From NCBI GenBank assembly GCA_020747065.1, contig JAGMVK010000012.1, positions 1,364,001 to 1,428,000 on the forward strand: a stretch of DNA of 64,000 bases, given 5' to 3'. Source of the stretch: Cadophora sp. MPI-SDFR-AT-0126. Lineage: Eukaryota; Ascomycota; Leotiomycetes; Helotiales; Ploettnerulaceae. The notes beneath the pieces are model-generated. The model had not been told where the DNA came from, did not search any database, and worked only from the letters and a program-made list of their open reading frames with translations. Positions 1 through 12,572 of this stretch are shown piece by piece; position 1 is the first letter of the stretch; each line of letters starts with the position of its first letter. The position numbers were made by a program, and so were the translations under genes.

Positions 1-518
1 GACCTTCGCAGAACAGACTTGACTTTCGCAGACTCTGGTGCTGGCTTTCGAACCGGCTTTCTTGCGGCAGGTTTCGGGGCAGGCGCATCGTTATCGGATT
101 CGGGTACGTCGAAGATACTCGCGGAAGGATTGGATGTAGGTGCTCTCGAGATGGCTGTGGGTCGAGTCACCTTTGGTTTGGGAGGTGTTACTCTCTTCTG
201 TACGGACTTTGGTCGCGGAGCCTCGTCCTCACTTTCGGGCACATCGAATATGTTCCCGGATTTCGCAGATGGAGTTGTGGATACGGATCTTTCGCGAACT
301 GCTTTCAGCTTTGAAGGCGTAGTAGGGCGAGTGGTTGAAGGAGCCTCCAGGGCTATGCTGGTGAGAACTGGCGCATTGATCTTCATCTGGGGATCAGGCG
401 TCTGCGACTTTCGCGCCATCGAAGCAAAGCCATGGTATTCCGGTATCCTCCTCCTGGCAGCCTTTCCGTACGTCGTAATCTTCTTCCTGGGAAGAGCTCC
501 ATCCTGAAAGGTTGCCAT
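1..518 (-). CDS. N-terminal fragment of probable WAPL (Rad61-type) cohesin-release protein
   Basis: The minus frame opens at an ATG at 516-518 and stays open to the window edge, about 172 codons, so the gene is cut off at its 3' end. The predicted start (MATFQDGALPRKKITTYGKAA) has the basic RRK-x-TTYGKAARRR block that I associate with fungal Wings-apart-like proteins. Two short acidic motifs reading IFDVPES(E/D) follow at about residues 93 and 140, in a Pro/Ser/Lys-rich, probably disordered region. WAPL acts in the nucleus and opens the cohesin ring with Pds5. The conserved C-terminal WAPL domain would lie outside the window and cannot be checked. An SLX4-like scaffold is the main alternative, because such proteins also carry FDVP-type acidic motifs. 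The long plus-strand open frame over the same bases is treated as its shadow. Confidence 0.5.
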   Translation of the reverse strand, partial: MATFQDGALPRKKITTYGKAARRRIPEYHGFASMARKSQTPDPQMKINAPVLTSIALEAPSTTRPTTPSKLKAVRERSVSTTPSAKSGNIFDVPESEDEAPRPKSVQKRVTPPKPKVTRPTAISRAPTSNPSASIFDVPESDNDAPAPKPAARKPVRKPAPESAKVKSVLRR

Positions 519-1750
519 GATTGTTGTTGAATCTAGGTGTTCGTAGATCGAAGTTCGGCGGTATGTACGAGATCATGAAGAGATGAACTAGTTCGGAGAC
601 GCGAAGTGAATTCTGTTTCTTGCGGACAGATCGAGTGAATAGATGGACATCTTCAAGGAGCGACCATGATGTATTTATCAGAGAGGTGAAAGAAGTGCCG
701 GATTCGTAGGTAGCTGAGTTGGCGGGGGTTGTATGGTGTTTCGAGGTTCAGATGTAAATAAAGGAAGCCATAAAGTTCGCGACCTGATTGACGCACGGCA
801 CGGGCAGGGCAGGGCCCGCGCTAGTCTTGCCAAGCAAAGTAACAAGTGAATTGAGCGGCTAACAAAGTGACACTTCTCACTTCTGAAATCATGTTCATTC
901 TGATTACTTTATCAGGCAGACTTAATAACTACTACATGACAGAATTGCTTTAGGAAGTCTTTGCTGTTGTCATGAAATCTGGTGATTGTTTGTGAAGTCT
1001 TGTGAAGATATGCAAGCGCCTCAACTTCTCTTCTTCTCCCTTGTGCCGCTTGCGGAAGCAGCCCTCACTCAACCCTGGCCTAGCCTAGTCTTGCCCTGGC
1101 TGGCTGCTGCCGTAATGTAAAAGTAGTGGTGGTGGCTGTTCTTAGTCACAACTCTCTCTCATACACTAGTAACACTACTGTACTGATCTGACTCGGCTCT
1201 GACCTTCCCTTCTTATCTGCTCTGCCTCTTGATTCGACCCCTCCTTGTCTTCTTCTGTACCCCGCTCACGCGACAGTCTATCCAGTCCAGTCCAGTCCAG
1301 TCCTTTTCAGTCCAATTGGATCCATCCTTCTTCACAAAAACAGATCTGGACCTGGATCTGACTGACTGGGCTGAGACAGGGCAAGGCGGAGGTGACCGCC
1401 GCTAATTCAAGCTCAACCTGCTTCTGACTTTATATCTGAAGTATGATACAAGTTCATCTCGTACTTGTCCTTTGAATTTCATACAGCCGAAAAAAAGTTC
1501 AAGCTAGCAAAACACATACCTCGCTCAGTCCTTGACTACCAAGATATCTCACCAGCACCTCGACTTGAATCCAGTCACAACACAGCCCACCCTTGATTAG
1601 GCCAGGCGCAAGGCTTGATAGAGCTGTTCTTCACAACGCTGCAAACCCCAGTCGTTCAGCAAACACTTCACAATTAGTATCTCGTACCAATCGAGTATCT
1701 AGTCAATTGGACCCAACCAAAAAAGATCTGCTCATCCTACCAATCCCACG
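519..1750. promoter_or_regulatory. Divergent intergenic region, WAPL-like gene / UPRT gene
   Basis: No gene is supported in these 1.23 kb. The region separates two divergently read genes and should hold both promoters and 5' leaders. The half nearer UPRT is rich in C and T and contains a short CCAGT tandem repeat at about 1281-1303. An AAAAAAG stretch lies near 1491. Confidence 0.5.
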
Positions 1751-2881
<1,131 letters not shown>

Positions 2882-3258
2882 AGAGCTGGTTTGAAATGGA
2901 AGATGGATTATGAAGTATGCATGAGGTATGGACATAGCTTTCTTTGCAAGGCGCTGGGGGGCAGTATAACTGAGGCATGAATATATGAAAATATGGAGAT
3001 CAAATTGCTAGACTTGATGACATCTTGAAGTACTTGAGAAGTTCTTGTGACGTGCAAAGAACAATGTATTGCCCATTTTACTTGAACCTAACGCCCCTCC
3101 CTATGAGTGAGTCCATACTCCCCAGCCCATTCCAGCCCTGGAAAATAAATCATCAATCGCACACCTACATCCTCCATTCGTTCCTCCCCTCAAATCATCT
3201 TCTAAACCCTTTTCATCACCGCACATCCCCCTGCCCCTTTTCCTCTCCAATCCCTGCC
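2882..3258. other. Convergent 3' region between UPRT and ELF1
   Basis: These 377 bp lie between two convergent stop codons and presumably hold both 3' UTRs and polyadenylation sites. No gene or structured element was seen. Confidence 0.5.
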
Positions 3259-4061
3259 CTAATACTCATCATCAGCCACCACCCCCTCCCCCCCATACCC
3301 CCCCATCCCATCCCCATCCTCCTCATCCGCATCCGCATCATCAATGATATCATCATCATCCTCTTCCTCCTCACCCCTCGCCCTCCCCCTCTGTCTCCCA
3401 CCTCCCCCCGCAACAGGGACGCGCGCCTGCGCCCTACCATCATCATCGATCTCCTCACCGTCACCTTTAGCGACAGCGTCGCAGGCGTCGACCCAGTCGG
3501 CGTAGACGTCTACTGCTGCTGAGAGGTCTGTTTGGTAATCAGTGAGATGTTGAATACGATACAGAAGGTTTGGGGTTTGGAGGGTTTGAGGTTTTAGGGA
3601 AGTGGATTTGGGAGAATGGAAGGAGAGGGGAAAGGGAGGAGACGTACAATTGATGGCGCACTGAAAGTGCTGACTGCAGACTTTACATGATAGGGCACCT
3701 ACGCCTGCTTTCTTGTCCAGCTTGACGATGACGCTGCCTTCGTGGTTGCAGAAGAGGCAGTCGAATGTTGAGGGGAGGGGCGCGTTCTGTGGAGTGGTGG
3801 TATGATCAGCATTGCCCTTTCTAATCCCATAGCATCCTCTCTGTATTTCCTCCTTCGGCGCCCTTCGACCGCCCTTGATCTTCCACCCCTTCGATATCCC
3901 CTCCACTCGAAGTCCCAGTGTACAGTGTTGCGCGACGCGATCCAACTCACCTTCTTCGGACCCTGAGGTTTCTTGGCAGCCTTCTTACGTTTTCCCTATA
4001 GTCAAAATCAGCCACCTCATCCTGTAACCCTCCCACTCAAGAACTGGGACCTGCATACCAT
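3259..4061 (-). CDS. ELF1: Transcription elongation factor Elf1 (ELOF1 family)
   Basis: This small zinc-ribbon protein binds RNA polymerase II and helps transcription through chromatin. Reading the minus strand, the coding sequence begins with an ATG at 4059-4061 followed directly by an intron (gtatgc). It continues with GKRKKAAKKPQGPKK, an intron, NAPLPSTFDCLFCNHEGSV through CKVCSQHFQCAIN, an intron, then YLSAAVDVYADWVDACDA. Zinc ligands are the CLFC and CKVC pairs. The basic MGKRKK start and the spacing of the zinc ribbon match Elf1 closely. The C-terminal tail, about 60 residues, is rich in Asp, Glu, Gly and Arg, longer than in animal ELOF1 and typical of fungi. Its repetitive GAT/CCC-rich DNA makes the plus strand look open. 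The gene is divergent from URC1 and convergent with UPRT. Confidence 0.93.
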
Positions 4062-5050
4062 TGTTGCGACCTTCTTCGTTGGGCGGCGGCGTGTGCAGTT
4101 GGCTAGCTAGTCCGAGGTTTGTGAGAGGAATTTCGAAAGGCTGAAGTTCGACAGGCCGGCACGCGTCAAAAGATTGTCGCCGCATCCCGATGGTGGAGTT
4201 TAATGGAATGAAGGAAGGACAGGGGTGTAGCATGAGGCTAGTGGCTTATCGGACCTTATCTGCCCCGCAGAACAGAGGAGGTGAGGGGGAGCTTGACGGG
4301 CTGAGACGATGCTGAACACGAAGGAGCTTCCAAGAAGAGGCAAGTGAGTGAGTGATGTGAGGCAAAGGTGAAAGGATATACTCCGTAAGGCACGTCACAT
4401 TGTCCAAGCCTATTTTGGGCAATTCCAATCTGGAGGTCAGGTCCTATATCGGATCAAAGAAACGATCAATCGATTAGGTACAAGCTGTTTGTACATACAT
4501 ACAAACTGTACGGCAATTCATTCGTTGTCGATACATCCATCTCAGCTGACCTCACCTCACCGTCTTTCTCTCAATTCCAACTCCACTGATACTTTCTCAT
4601 CCCTCAACCGGCACCGGCTACCGTGGCTACACATTCCGGCCAACCTCGTGCAGCTTAAAGAAGGCCAGCAAGCCAACCAGACCAGGCCAAATCAGAACGA
4701 TATCCAGGTCCACGAGGTCCCTGCATCCCGTCACATCACATCGGCTTCTCCTCCGTTCCGCTGGTACCACCAACTACCAGCCAACCAACTGCCAACCAAG
4801 TACTAGCCAACGACCTCCGCCAAGTCCAAGCTCCATCTCGCTTCCCGACTATTTGAACTCAACCTCTCCCAGCTCATCCCACTCCTCTTTTCTCTCCTTC
4901 TTTCTTCTTCTTTCTCTTGCAGCCAAAAGCATTAGAAGACACAGAGTCTATCCCGATCGGACGTCTCAGAGACAGACAGAGCAAACAGACGTACAGTTTC
5001 ATTTAATACAGATCAAATCAAGCCAGACAAGACAAGACAAGTCAATCATC
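4062..5050. promoter_or_regulatory. Divergent ELF1 / URC1 promoter region
   Basis: The region is 989 bp between two start codons. The URC1-proximal third is a C- and T-rich leader with ACAAGACAAGACAAG-type repeats just before the ATG (about 5021-5041), as is common in fungal 5' UTRs. Several short open frames occur, but none looks like a conserved peptide. I could not assign a binding site for a specific regulator. Confidence 0.4.
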
Positions 5051-8000
5051 ATGGCATCCCCACCGTCCGACGACCAGACCGGTCTCTTAAAAGAGGTGCT
5101 CGAAGCCGTGAAAACATTGACACTCAACCAAACACTGCTAGCATCCCACGTGGATGCCATCTCAGGTCGTGTCAACGTGCTGGCAGGCATGAAGGAGGTG
5201 CGCGACGTTGCAGAGACAGAGGCTGGTGGTTCAGCTGCTACGAGTGCTTCTGCTGCTGCTACTCCTGTAAAGAAAAATGAATCACTTTCTGACCCTGATT
5301 CCGATGATGTTGTCCCTCAATCTCCATCCTTGCCCGCTACCCAGCTTGAGGGCGCAGGCCCATCATCACCGTCGTCTGCTCTTTCGCATGCGAGGAAGCC
5401 TAGTGTTACTTCGAGAATTATCCTCACGTGAGTTGTTTGTCCGCCTGTACTGTACAAGGTGGCTTGCCATGCGTTTAGTACGCCTTTTGGCGTGCTTTGC
5501 GTGTGGTAGCTTCTCTATGCGTATTGTGTGTATGGAAGCGTTTACTAATGCGTTTGGTGTTGTGTAGGACGTATCCTGGCCAATCCGGTATCAATCCGCT
5601 GCCTATGGACTGGGGTCATAAGGATCCTCAAGAAAGAGGTCCGGTGGTTGTTTCGAGAGGTCAGACTACAATTCGGAGACGAAATGGTATGTATGCTACT
5701 CCTTTTCGTGAAGTCAATGCTAACTTGGAACGCAGCTATCGGAGGTAAGTCAGCTTAATGAAGCTGAACTTTCAAAACTAACACGTCGAAGCTCATGGTG
5801 GATCGTATTCCATTTACTATGCTCTTGCAGTTGCTAGTAATGAGATCAAGGTTGATCATAGGTATGTACATCGCTATTGAAAAGTCAACGACAGCTTCAC
5901 TGACTCCCACAGACCTGATTTCACCAATACCGAACCAGCCGCGAATATCGGTCCTTTCCCACAATGGGCTGACAAGAAGAAGATTGTCTCGATGGATCCC
6001 CTTGGTCACTTGGCCCCATGGTTGTTCAAGGATATCATGGAAAAGGAGCATGGTATGCAATTCGTTTAGGTGGAAATGAATGTAGCTAACAAGGAACAGT
6101 TGACATTAGACCAACAATAGGTGTGATTGATTGTCTTGAGTATGTGGAACTGAAATGCTGACAACAAAAAGCCATTACCAGAGCTCACATGAAGGTATGA
6201 AAGATTTTGGCTTCGTGCCTTGCATAGCTGACCATTTTCCAGTTACCTGAGTTGGAGCAAAGTGTGAAAGAAGGTCGTCTGTAAGTATTAACCTCAACTC
6301 CTCATGGTCATAACTAATCATGTACAGTATCCCCGATGGAAAAGTCTGCCTCAATGAGTCTGGTGAGCTGGCAGTAACCAAGTTTGCCGTTGAGCCAGTG
6401 CGTACTCTCCAGATCATATCCCACCACTATCTCTAACAAAATAGGTCTGGTATCTTCCTGGTGTAGCCGAGAGATTTGGAATCGGTAAGCCACTACCTGC
6501 CTTCTTCCCCATCTCTTTGCTTCGGCCATTGACGATCAACAGACGAAGGATCCCTCAGACGCTCTCTCTTTGAACATACCGGTGGATCATATCCCGAGCT
6601 GATCACCAGAGGGGACATCAAGCTTTTCCTCCCTCCAATCGGTACAACCTCCCCTCCTTTACTTACCAATTCCCAACTCACAGCTGTCCAACACTCCCCG
6701 ACCAAGACTAACACCCCGCAGGTGGTCTTACAGTGTATTGCTTCGGAGATCCAGCAAAAATGTCGGATGAGAAGGTCCGCCTTGCTTTACGGGTTCACGA
6801 TGAGGTAAGTCTTTGTCCTACTCCTCCCGTCCTTGGTCTTCATCCCGAGATCCCGGGTTAGAATTTGCATCGGGTGTACTCTGCAGGGATGGTAGCCACG
6901 TCCTTGCACACATCTGACAAGAGGAAAAATATAGTGTAACGGCAGTGACGTGTTCGGATCTGACATTTGCACTTGCCGCCCTTATCTCATCTACGGTATT
7001 GAGGAAGCTGTCAAGGAAGCTCAGAAGGTAAGCTTCATTCCCCTCCACCCTTCAAATCCAATCGTTCGTGTATGCAAGCAGAAGCTGACCAACGTAGGGT
7101 GGGAGTGGGGTAGTCATCTACTTCCGTAAGGAAGGTCGTGCCTTGGGCGAAGTGACAAAGGTAGGTGAGAGTGGTCATCTACATACACATACTTTCTTGC
7201 AGCTGTGCGAGTGGATGGAGCTGGTTTTGATGGTGATGAGTTGGGACAGCCACTCAGATACCGTGGAACTGGTCTCTCCTCCAAACACAGCTACATGCAT
7301 ACAACATCCCACCCAACCTCAACGCCATCACTACTGCCTCAATCCAAAAGTCCCTATCACCATTCATTCCACAAGATACCGCACACCCGAAGCTTTCCTT
7401 CCGCGACAGCTGTCGTGCTGTCTGTGGTGCTGCCGCATCTTCCACCATCCTTTTTCAATTCAACCTCTGCGCCCTTCTCACCATATCCCACACTGCACAC
7501 TCCACTCCCCATCCTCATCCCCAGTCCCATTCGACCATCTGTCATCCACCAGGCTAATTACCCATCTCCTCCACAGTATCTCGTCTACAACGCACGAAAA
7601 CGCGGCGCCGATCGCGCATCCGAGTATTTCAAGCGAACCGAGAATATCGCCGGTGTCAAGGATATGCGGTTCCAGGCTCTGATGCCGGATATCCTGCATT
7701 GGTTGGGTATCAAGAAGATTGATCGCATGTTGAGTATGAGCAAGTGAGTGTCCCTACTTTTCATTTGCCTTGCTTTTACTGGGCTATTTCTGAAGTCTCC
7801 GTGGATGAGAGATGACAGGAAGAGAGTACTTGAGACATTGTCGAAGTTGGTATGCTGAAAAGGAAAGAAAGCTAACTCATGAGTAGTATGAAACACGACG
7901 CTATCGTCAGTCAAGGGTATGTGTCTCCTCCGTGATCCATTCTCCCATCCTTCCCTCACCAAGATATCCCCCTTGACCCCCCACACCCCACAAGTCACTA

Positions 8001-8735
8001 ATGAACCGCCCCTAGAATCCCCATCCACGAGCGCGTTGAACTCCCCGAGTCCTGGATCCCAGCCGATTCCAGGGTCGAGATTGACGCTAAGATCACTGCT
8101 GGTATGTCTCAATTTTTTTTTTTTTCACTCTGGGCTCTTACGGGAGTGCCCGGTTGAGACATTTACGTGCCTGCTTTTGCTTTTGATGGACGGTTTGGGA
8201 TGGACATGCAGGATATGGGAATGGGGAGGAGAACGGATCACCCCCGCTTCCCTTTTCCACTCCCGCTCAACCCGTTACCCGTCCATGACCATGTCTTTCC
8301 ACCCATGGGATCAGGGCTCTAGGGTCAGGGGTGATCTGATAGGGCTGAAGTCTACTTTTGCTGCATATGTGGAGTATGACCTGTACAGGACAGACGGCAG
8401 CATGGTTTCTGACTATATTTGTGGTCGGATACATTGAAATCGAAGCAAAGCTAATAATTATCTCCCCAAACAGGCTATTTTACGACTGGCCACCGCATGA
8501 CAGAAGAAGAACTCGCTGCTGTGAAGGGACGCAGTTGGGAAGAGTGCGTATCTTTCTCCTTGCGATCCAAGCTCCTCCATTCAGAATACTCTTGGAAATT
8601 CTCCCTGTGGAGTGAACATCCCACTCTCCCCTCGTTATCCACTTCGCTTGGCAATCTCCAATCCCATAAACACCTCACTCGTCTCACCCCAATGAACAAA
8701 AAAGTACTAACAAATTGTACAGTATCGACCACTAA
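5051..8735 (+). CDS. URC1: URC1, GTP cyclohydrolase II-like enzyme of uracil catabolism
   Basis: The product resembles GTP cyclohydrolase II (RibA) but has the longer N-terminus of the fungal URC1/urg1 group, which is needed to use uracil as a nitrogen source. The protein starts MASPPSDDQTGLLKEVLEAV. A Ser/Pro-rich stretch follows, then TYPGQSGINPLPMDWGH and GGSYSIYYALAVA. The zinc motif is C-x10-C-x-C (CNGSDVFGSDICTC), followed by the RibA-like GVVIYFRKEGRALGEVTKY, FKRTENIAGVKDMRFQ and MPDILHWLGIKKIDRML. About 18 introns interrupt it and the last exon encodes only IDH plus a stop. Two introns are long (7161-7576 and 8102-8473) while the others are near 50-140 nt. Exon boundaries were chosen to keep frame and family motifs. 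Together with UPRT it suggests a URC-type cluster. The exact reaction of URC1 in the pathway is less well established than that of RibA. Confidence 0.9.
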
Positions 8736-11700
8736 ACACTCCCCCAAAAGTATCATGTGCCTGGCAAATTCGCTGCAAGTGGACTCTCGTCATGAATTTT
8801 ACTCTGCACTGCTTGGTATGTATGTAGGGTAGGTGGGTAGGTGTCGGGCTTGGGCTGAGAAATCGTTCCTGCATCCGCGCCCAACACAAGACCAACACCC
8901 ACATCACCACTCCACACCTCGACACAGCACGACACAGCAAGCACGCACGCACAATGGACACCAATACTGGTAGTAGCGCAGTCTTTTTGATTTTGAAGGG
9001 GAGTGATTTGATTTGATTTGATGGGTACTTTACAGTAGAGCAGCGCATCGGATCATTCGCATTGGATTTTGGATTTGGAAAATGAAAGTAAATCAAGATT
9101 TTTGAACTCAAAACAGCCAACCCACTTCGTTCTAGAAGCCTCAAGTGATGTATTGTACGTGAAGTGGGTTCTCAATTCCAACCTGCGTCGTGAAATTCGT
9201 GACCGCTTCTTCCCTCTCTCATCCAATGAAAGCCGCGAATTTGGGTCTCCTTTTCATCATATCTTGCGGGTGGGCCGGATCACTGGAAGGCGGATGAAGG
9301 ATGTGTTGTCATCTCATGTACCTATGTTTTTGTACTAATGTACCGAAAGCGCGGTATGCGGTAGGTTATGGAAGGGAGGGATGGGGCGGACCGGTGCGCG
9401 CGTGGATGGATGGATGGATGGATGGGTGGGGGCGAAAGGGAAGGGTGGTAGGGGGTAAAGGGAGAGAGGTAGCACGAGAATTCTTCGGCTTTTTTTGCTT
9501 TTGCTTGTGTTTTATGTTGGAGCTGGAGGAGGAGCAGTGGGTAAGGTAGAAAGAATATTCATGTGGAAAATAGGGGACAGGGAATACGGCTTGATTGGCG
9601 TTTCTTCTTCTTTTTTTTTTTTACCATAGCATATCATGAAATTTAGGCAAACCAAAAGATAACAAGGCGAAGATCCTGACTGTCTGACCGACATGTTGTA
9701 ATATACCAGGTTGTTGACGGGCGTAGCTACTGTTGCTGGTATGAAGTAAGGCAAGCTGTCAATCTGTCAAAATGCCGTGTAATGTAAGACTTAATTATCT
9801 TCACACCAAAACACCACATAAATACCACCCATCATAATAATCTGATAGAAAGCAAGGCTAGCAACATAAAGCTAGGAAGTAAAACGCCCATCATTACACG
9901 GCAGGATGCCAAATACCCGGTGGGCGTAAATAAGTGAGTGGGTGCTCTGCTGGTGTGCGAGAGACTCGAATCAGATGTGTAAGGCAAACGAGAGAGAGAT
10001 AAGGCAAATTGAGGAAGGGATTGGATGCAAGGCACAATGTGATATGACAGGGTGGTATGGGATGGGGATGTGTGTATTTTAAGGGCTTTTCATTTTTCGT
10101 TCGAATTGAAAGCATCGTTTCTTTAGATATGAAAGGAAATTGCCCGTAAGTACTGTAGGTGGGAGTGGAGGGAAGGCTGCAGCCACATCCTCACAGCCCG
10201 AGATAGAATAGAACAAGACCAAAAATACCAGCCTTCACGTCCTGTCGACTAATTGCTTGCCCTGGCGCTGTCAATATGTGTGTATGTGTGGGAGCACGAA
10301 TCCAGACTTCACTTCTTCAAATCATGGTCCACCTGCCTTGCCCATCCTATCCTCTCAATCATCCACTGGGCGAGAGACGAAGGAAGGCTGTAATTCGCAT
10401 GTGGGTATTGGTAATAAACAGGTCTGGCAAGCTCGCGGTAGGCTCAGGCAAAAGAGGGGTGCAGGCACTGTGTAAGCCCACACGCATGGTAGTGACGACT
10501 GAGGAGCTTCCACATATCCAGGATCAGGATACAATAGTGTAGGATGCATCTGGTATGCATCTCTCTTTCTCATCGCGTGAGGAGAAATGGTCCAGTTGGG
10601 AGAGTGGTAGTCGGGGAGTGGGAGAGAGGAAGAGTGGAGGACAGGCAAGGCTTATGCGATGACATGTGGCGACTTGACGCCCAGAGCAGCAACAGTAAAG
10701 AATCGAGACTGCCAGATGGACAACAAGTTGCAGGCAGGCAAAGAAGCAACCAAGCAAACTGAGTGTAGGAAGACGGATGGAACCGGCTTTTCCAGCCAGC
10801 GCGCGGCAACAACTCAAAAGCCGTAACTGGGAGATAGGAAGACAGGAATGGGGTAAGTACCAAGTGCCTACAACAGGTGGACAAGGAGGACATCCATAAA
10901 CAAACCCACTCTTCCAAATCCAGAACCCCAATATGCAGTTACTACACCAGCTGCCCTCTACCTGCATATTCTAGCCACCCTCGCGCGAACAGTAGTGCTC
11001 TTAAGGGCAGTACTGGAAGCATGACGATGGGATATCCGGTATCCTTCAGGAAAAGATGGTCGATGCATGCAGGTGGTGTGTCGATGTCAAGGTCTTTGGT
11101 GCAAGCAGTGCGGAGCGGGGCAAACGAGAAAAAAGGGCTGGACCGTTGCTGTGGGTCTGACAACTTTGCCTTACATGGGCCGGCTGGGTATGCTAACACG
11201 GGGCCCGGGATGGATGCCGGGGGTTAGTCTGGAGTTTTGAGTTGGGTTTACTTACTGGATGTGATGGGTTACTGGGTGTGTTGGTGTTAGAGGGGGGAAG
11301 GGGAGGGGAGGGGAGGGGAGTGGAGCTTATGTGCGTGTCTGGCTGTTGTGAGCTGTAAATATTGCATTTACCTAGTCGACTTCGGAAAAGGTAGAGGAGA
11401 GCGAGCGAAGAAGGGGGTCTAGTCTATTGCCGTTGCGTTGCGCTGTGTTGTGTTGTTGTCTGGGCCATCTGGTCTGCTTGCTTACTTACATATATCTGCA
11501 GTCGCCTTATCTACCTTCTTTCTCCCTCCTCTCTTCCTCCCTCTTTTACTTTGAGAATAATTGCCTTGTTCGAAGTTGAGCTCGAAACGTTTAATGCTTC
11601 TTCACTCTTCAAGGGTCATCCATCCTTCCCTGGAACGTTTCGGATTTAAGCCTGGCTGAGGAGACAGGCTCTCACACCACACGCATGCACATCAGACAAA

Positions 11701-12096
11701 CCATCATCCAATACGAGGTCTGAGGCGACAAATCTGAGTTTTGCTTGCACACACACCACTACATTTATCCTCCCAACAACCATTCGATCTTCTTTCTTTG
11801 GGTTCTGGAAGAGTTACTGGAATAAATATCCGTACATACATACCCTGGTCCTGACTCGCTGAATTGATCGCCCAACCGATCGACAGCCCTCCGCATCCTC
11901 AACCCAACGTTGAATTGAAATATATTCTCCGAACATATACATTCGCATACGTACATACAACTACAAACAAAGCTTTCATAAATCGCTACATAATCGTCAT
12001 CGCCGTTCTTTGCTCAAGAAGAAATCCTCCATCGGATCAACTCCAATTTCAATTCAATCTCAATTCTCATCCGCCACAACATCACCATAACTCACC
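8736..12096. other. 3.4 kb gene-free stretch with simple repeats
   Basis: No coding region is supported on either strand; the open frames are short, low in complexity and without recognisable domains. Notable items are a GGAT tandem repeat at about 9404-9427, a T-run near 9608-9622, a G-run array at 11292-11320 (five runs of four or more G, so G-quadruplex potential), and a long C/T tract at about 11506-11550. The right part is probably the promoter and long 5' leader of the small protein at 12097. A long non-coding transcript cannot be excluded. Confidence 0.45.
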
Positions 12097-12572
12097 ATGC
12101 CTTCCAAAAGCCAATCCCGCAACTCATCACCCAAATCCCCTTCGGCCAGACGACCCAAACTCATGCGCGCCAGCGCTACAGCTCCCTCACTAGCAACCTC
12201 CAACGCCTCACGTAACGACCTCGCGAGTCTACAGTCAGCAAGAGCGGCGACGCTGTTGACGAGAATGGCGAGCTACTCGACGGCGCAGCAGAATTATGAG
12301 AGGGAACATCGTGAGTCCATTGGGAGCGCGTGTTCGAGTGGGCAAGGGAGTCCTTCGAGTGTGAATGGAGATAGGAAGGAGCCATTTGAGATTGTGATTC
12401 AGCAGTGTGAGTATTCCGTCCCACCTGAGAAGCAAATGCTTCCTCGTGTTCAAAGAATAAATGAATTGAGCTGATGACTGGAATAGCTGGCAACTATTAC
12501 AGCTTCCCTAGCTTTGAGGACGTCCAGGAGTATCATCACCAGAATGAGAGCCACGAGCATGGTGTTCCTTGA
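12097..12572 (+). CDS. Small Ser-rich hypothetical protein
   Basis: Two exons, 12097-12406 and 12487-12572, splice in frame across an 80-nt intron (gtgagt...aatag) to give about 131 residues. The protein starts MPSKSQSRNSSPKSPSARRP, a basic Ser/Pro-rich segment. An Ala/Ser-rich middle (SLQSARAATLLTRMASYSTAQQNYEREH) may be partly helical, and the end is acidic and His-rich (FEDVQEYHHQNESHEHGVP). No signal peptide, membrane segment or catalytic motif is visible. I do not recognise the family. The reading frame continuing through the splice, good splice consensus and an AT-poor CACC-type context before the ATG support a real gene. The long gene-free region upstream suggests complex regulation. 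Function unknown. Confidence 0.65.

Noticed and set aside
19..507. Plus-strand open frame of 162 codons at the left edge
   Set aside because: It lies opposite the open minus frame that starts with a WAPL-like N-terminus, and its composition (Gly/Ser/Phe runs) is what an antisense reading of Pro/Ser-rich coding DNA gives.
3216..3522. Open frames in the opposite direction over the ELF1 tail
   Set aside because: They are low-complexity shadows (Pro/His-rich or Met/Arg-rich) of the acidic ELF1 C-terminus.
11292..11320. G-rich repeat as a telomere-like or origin element
   Set aside because: The unit (GGGGA) is not the fungal telomere repeat, and a simple repeat near a promoter explains it. G-quadruplex potential is only noted.
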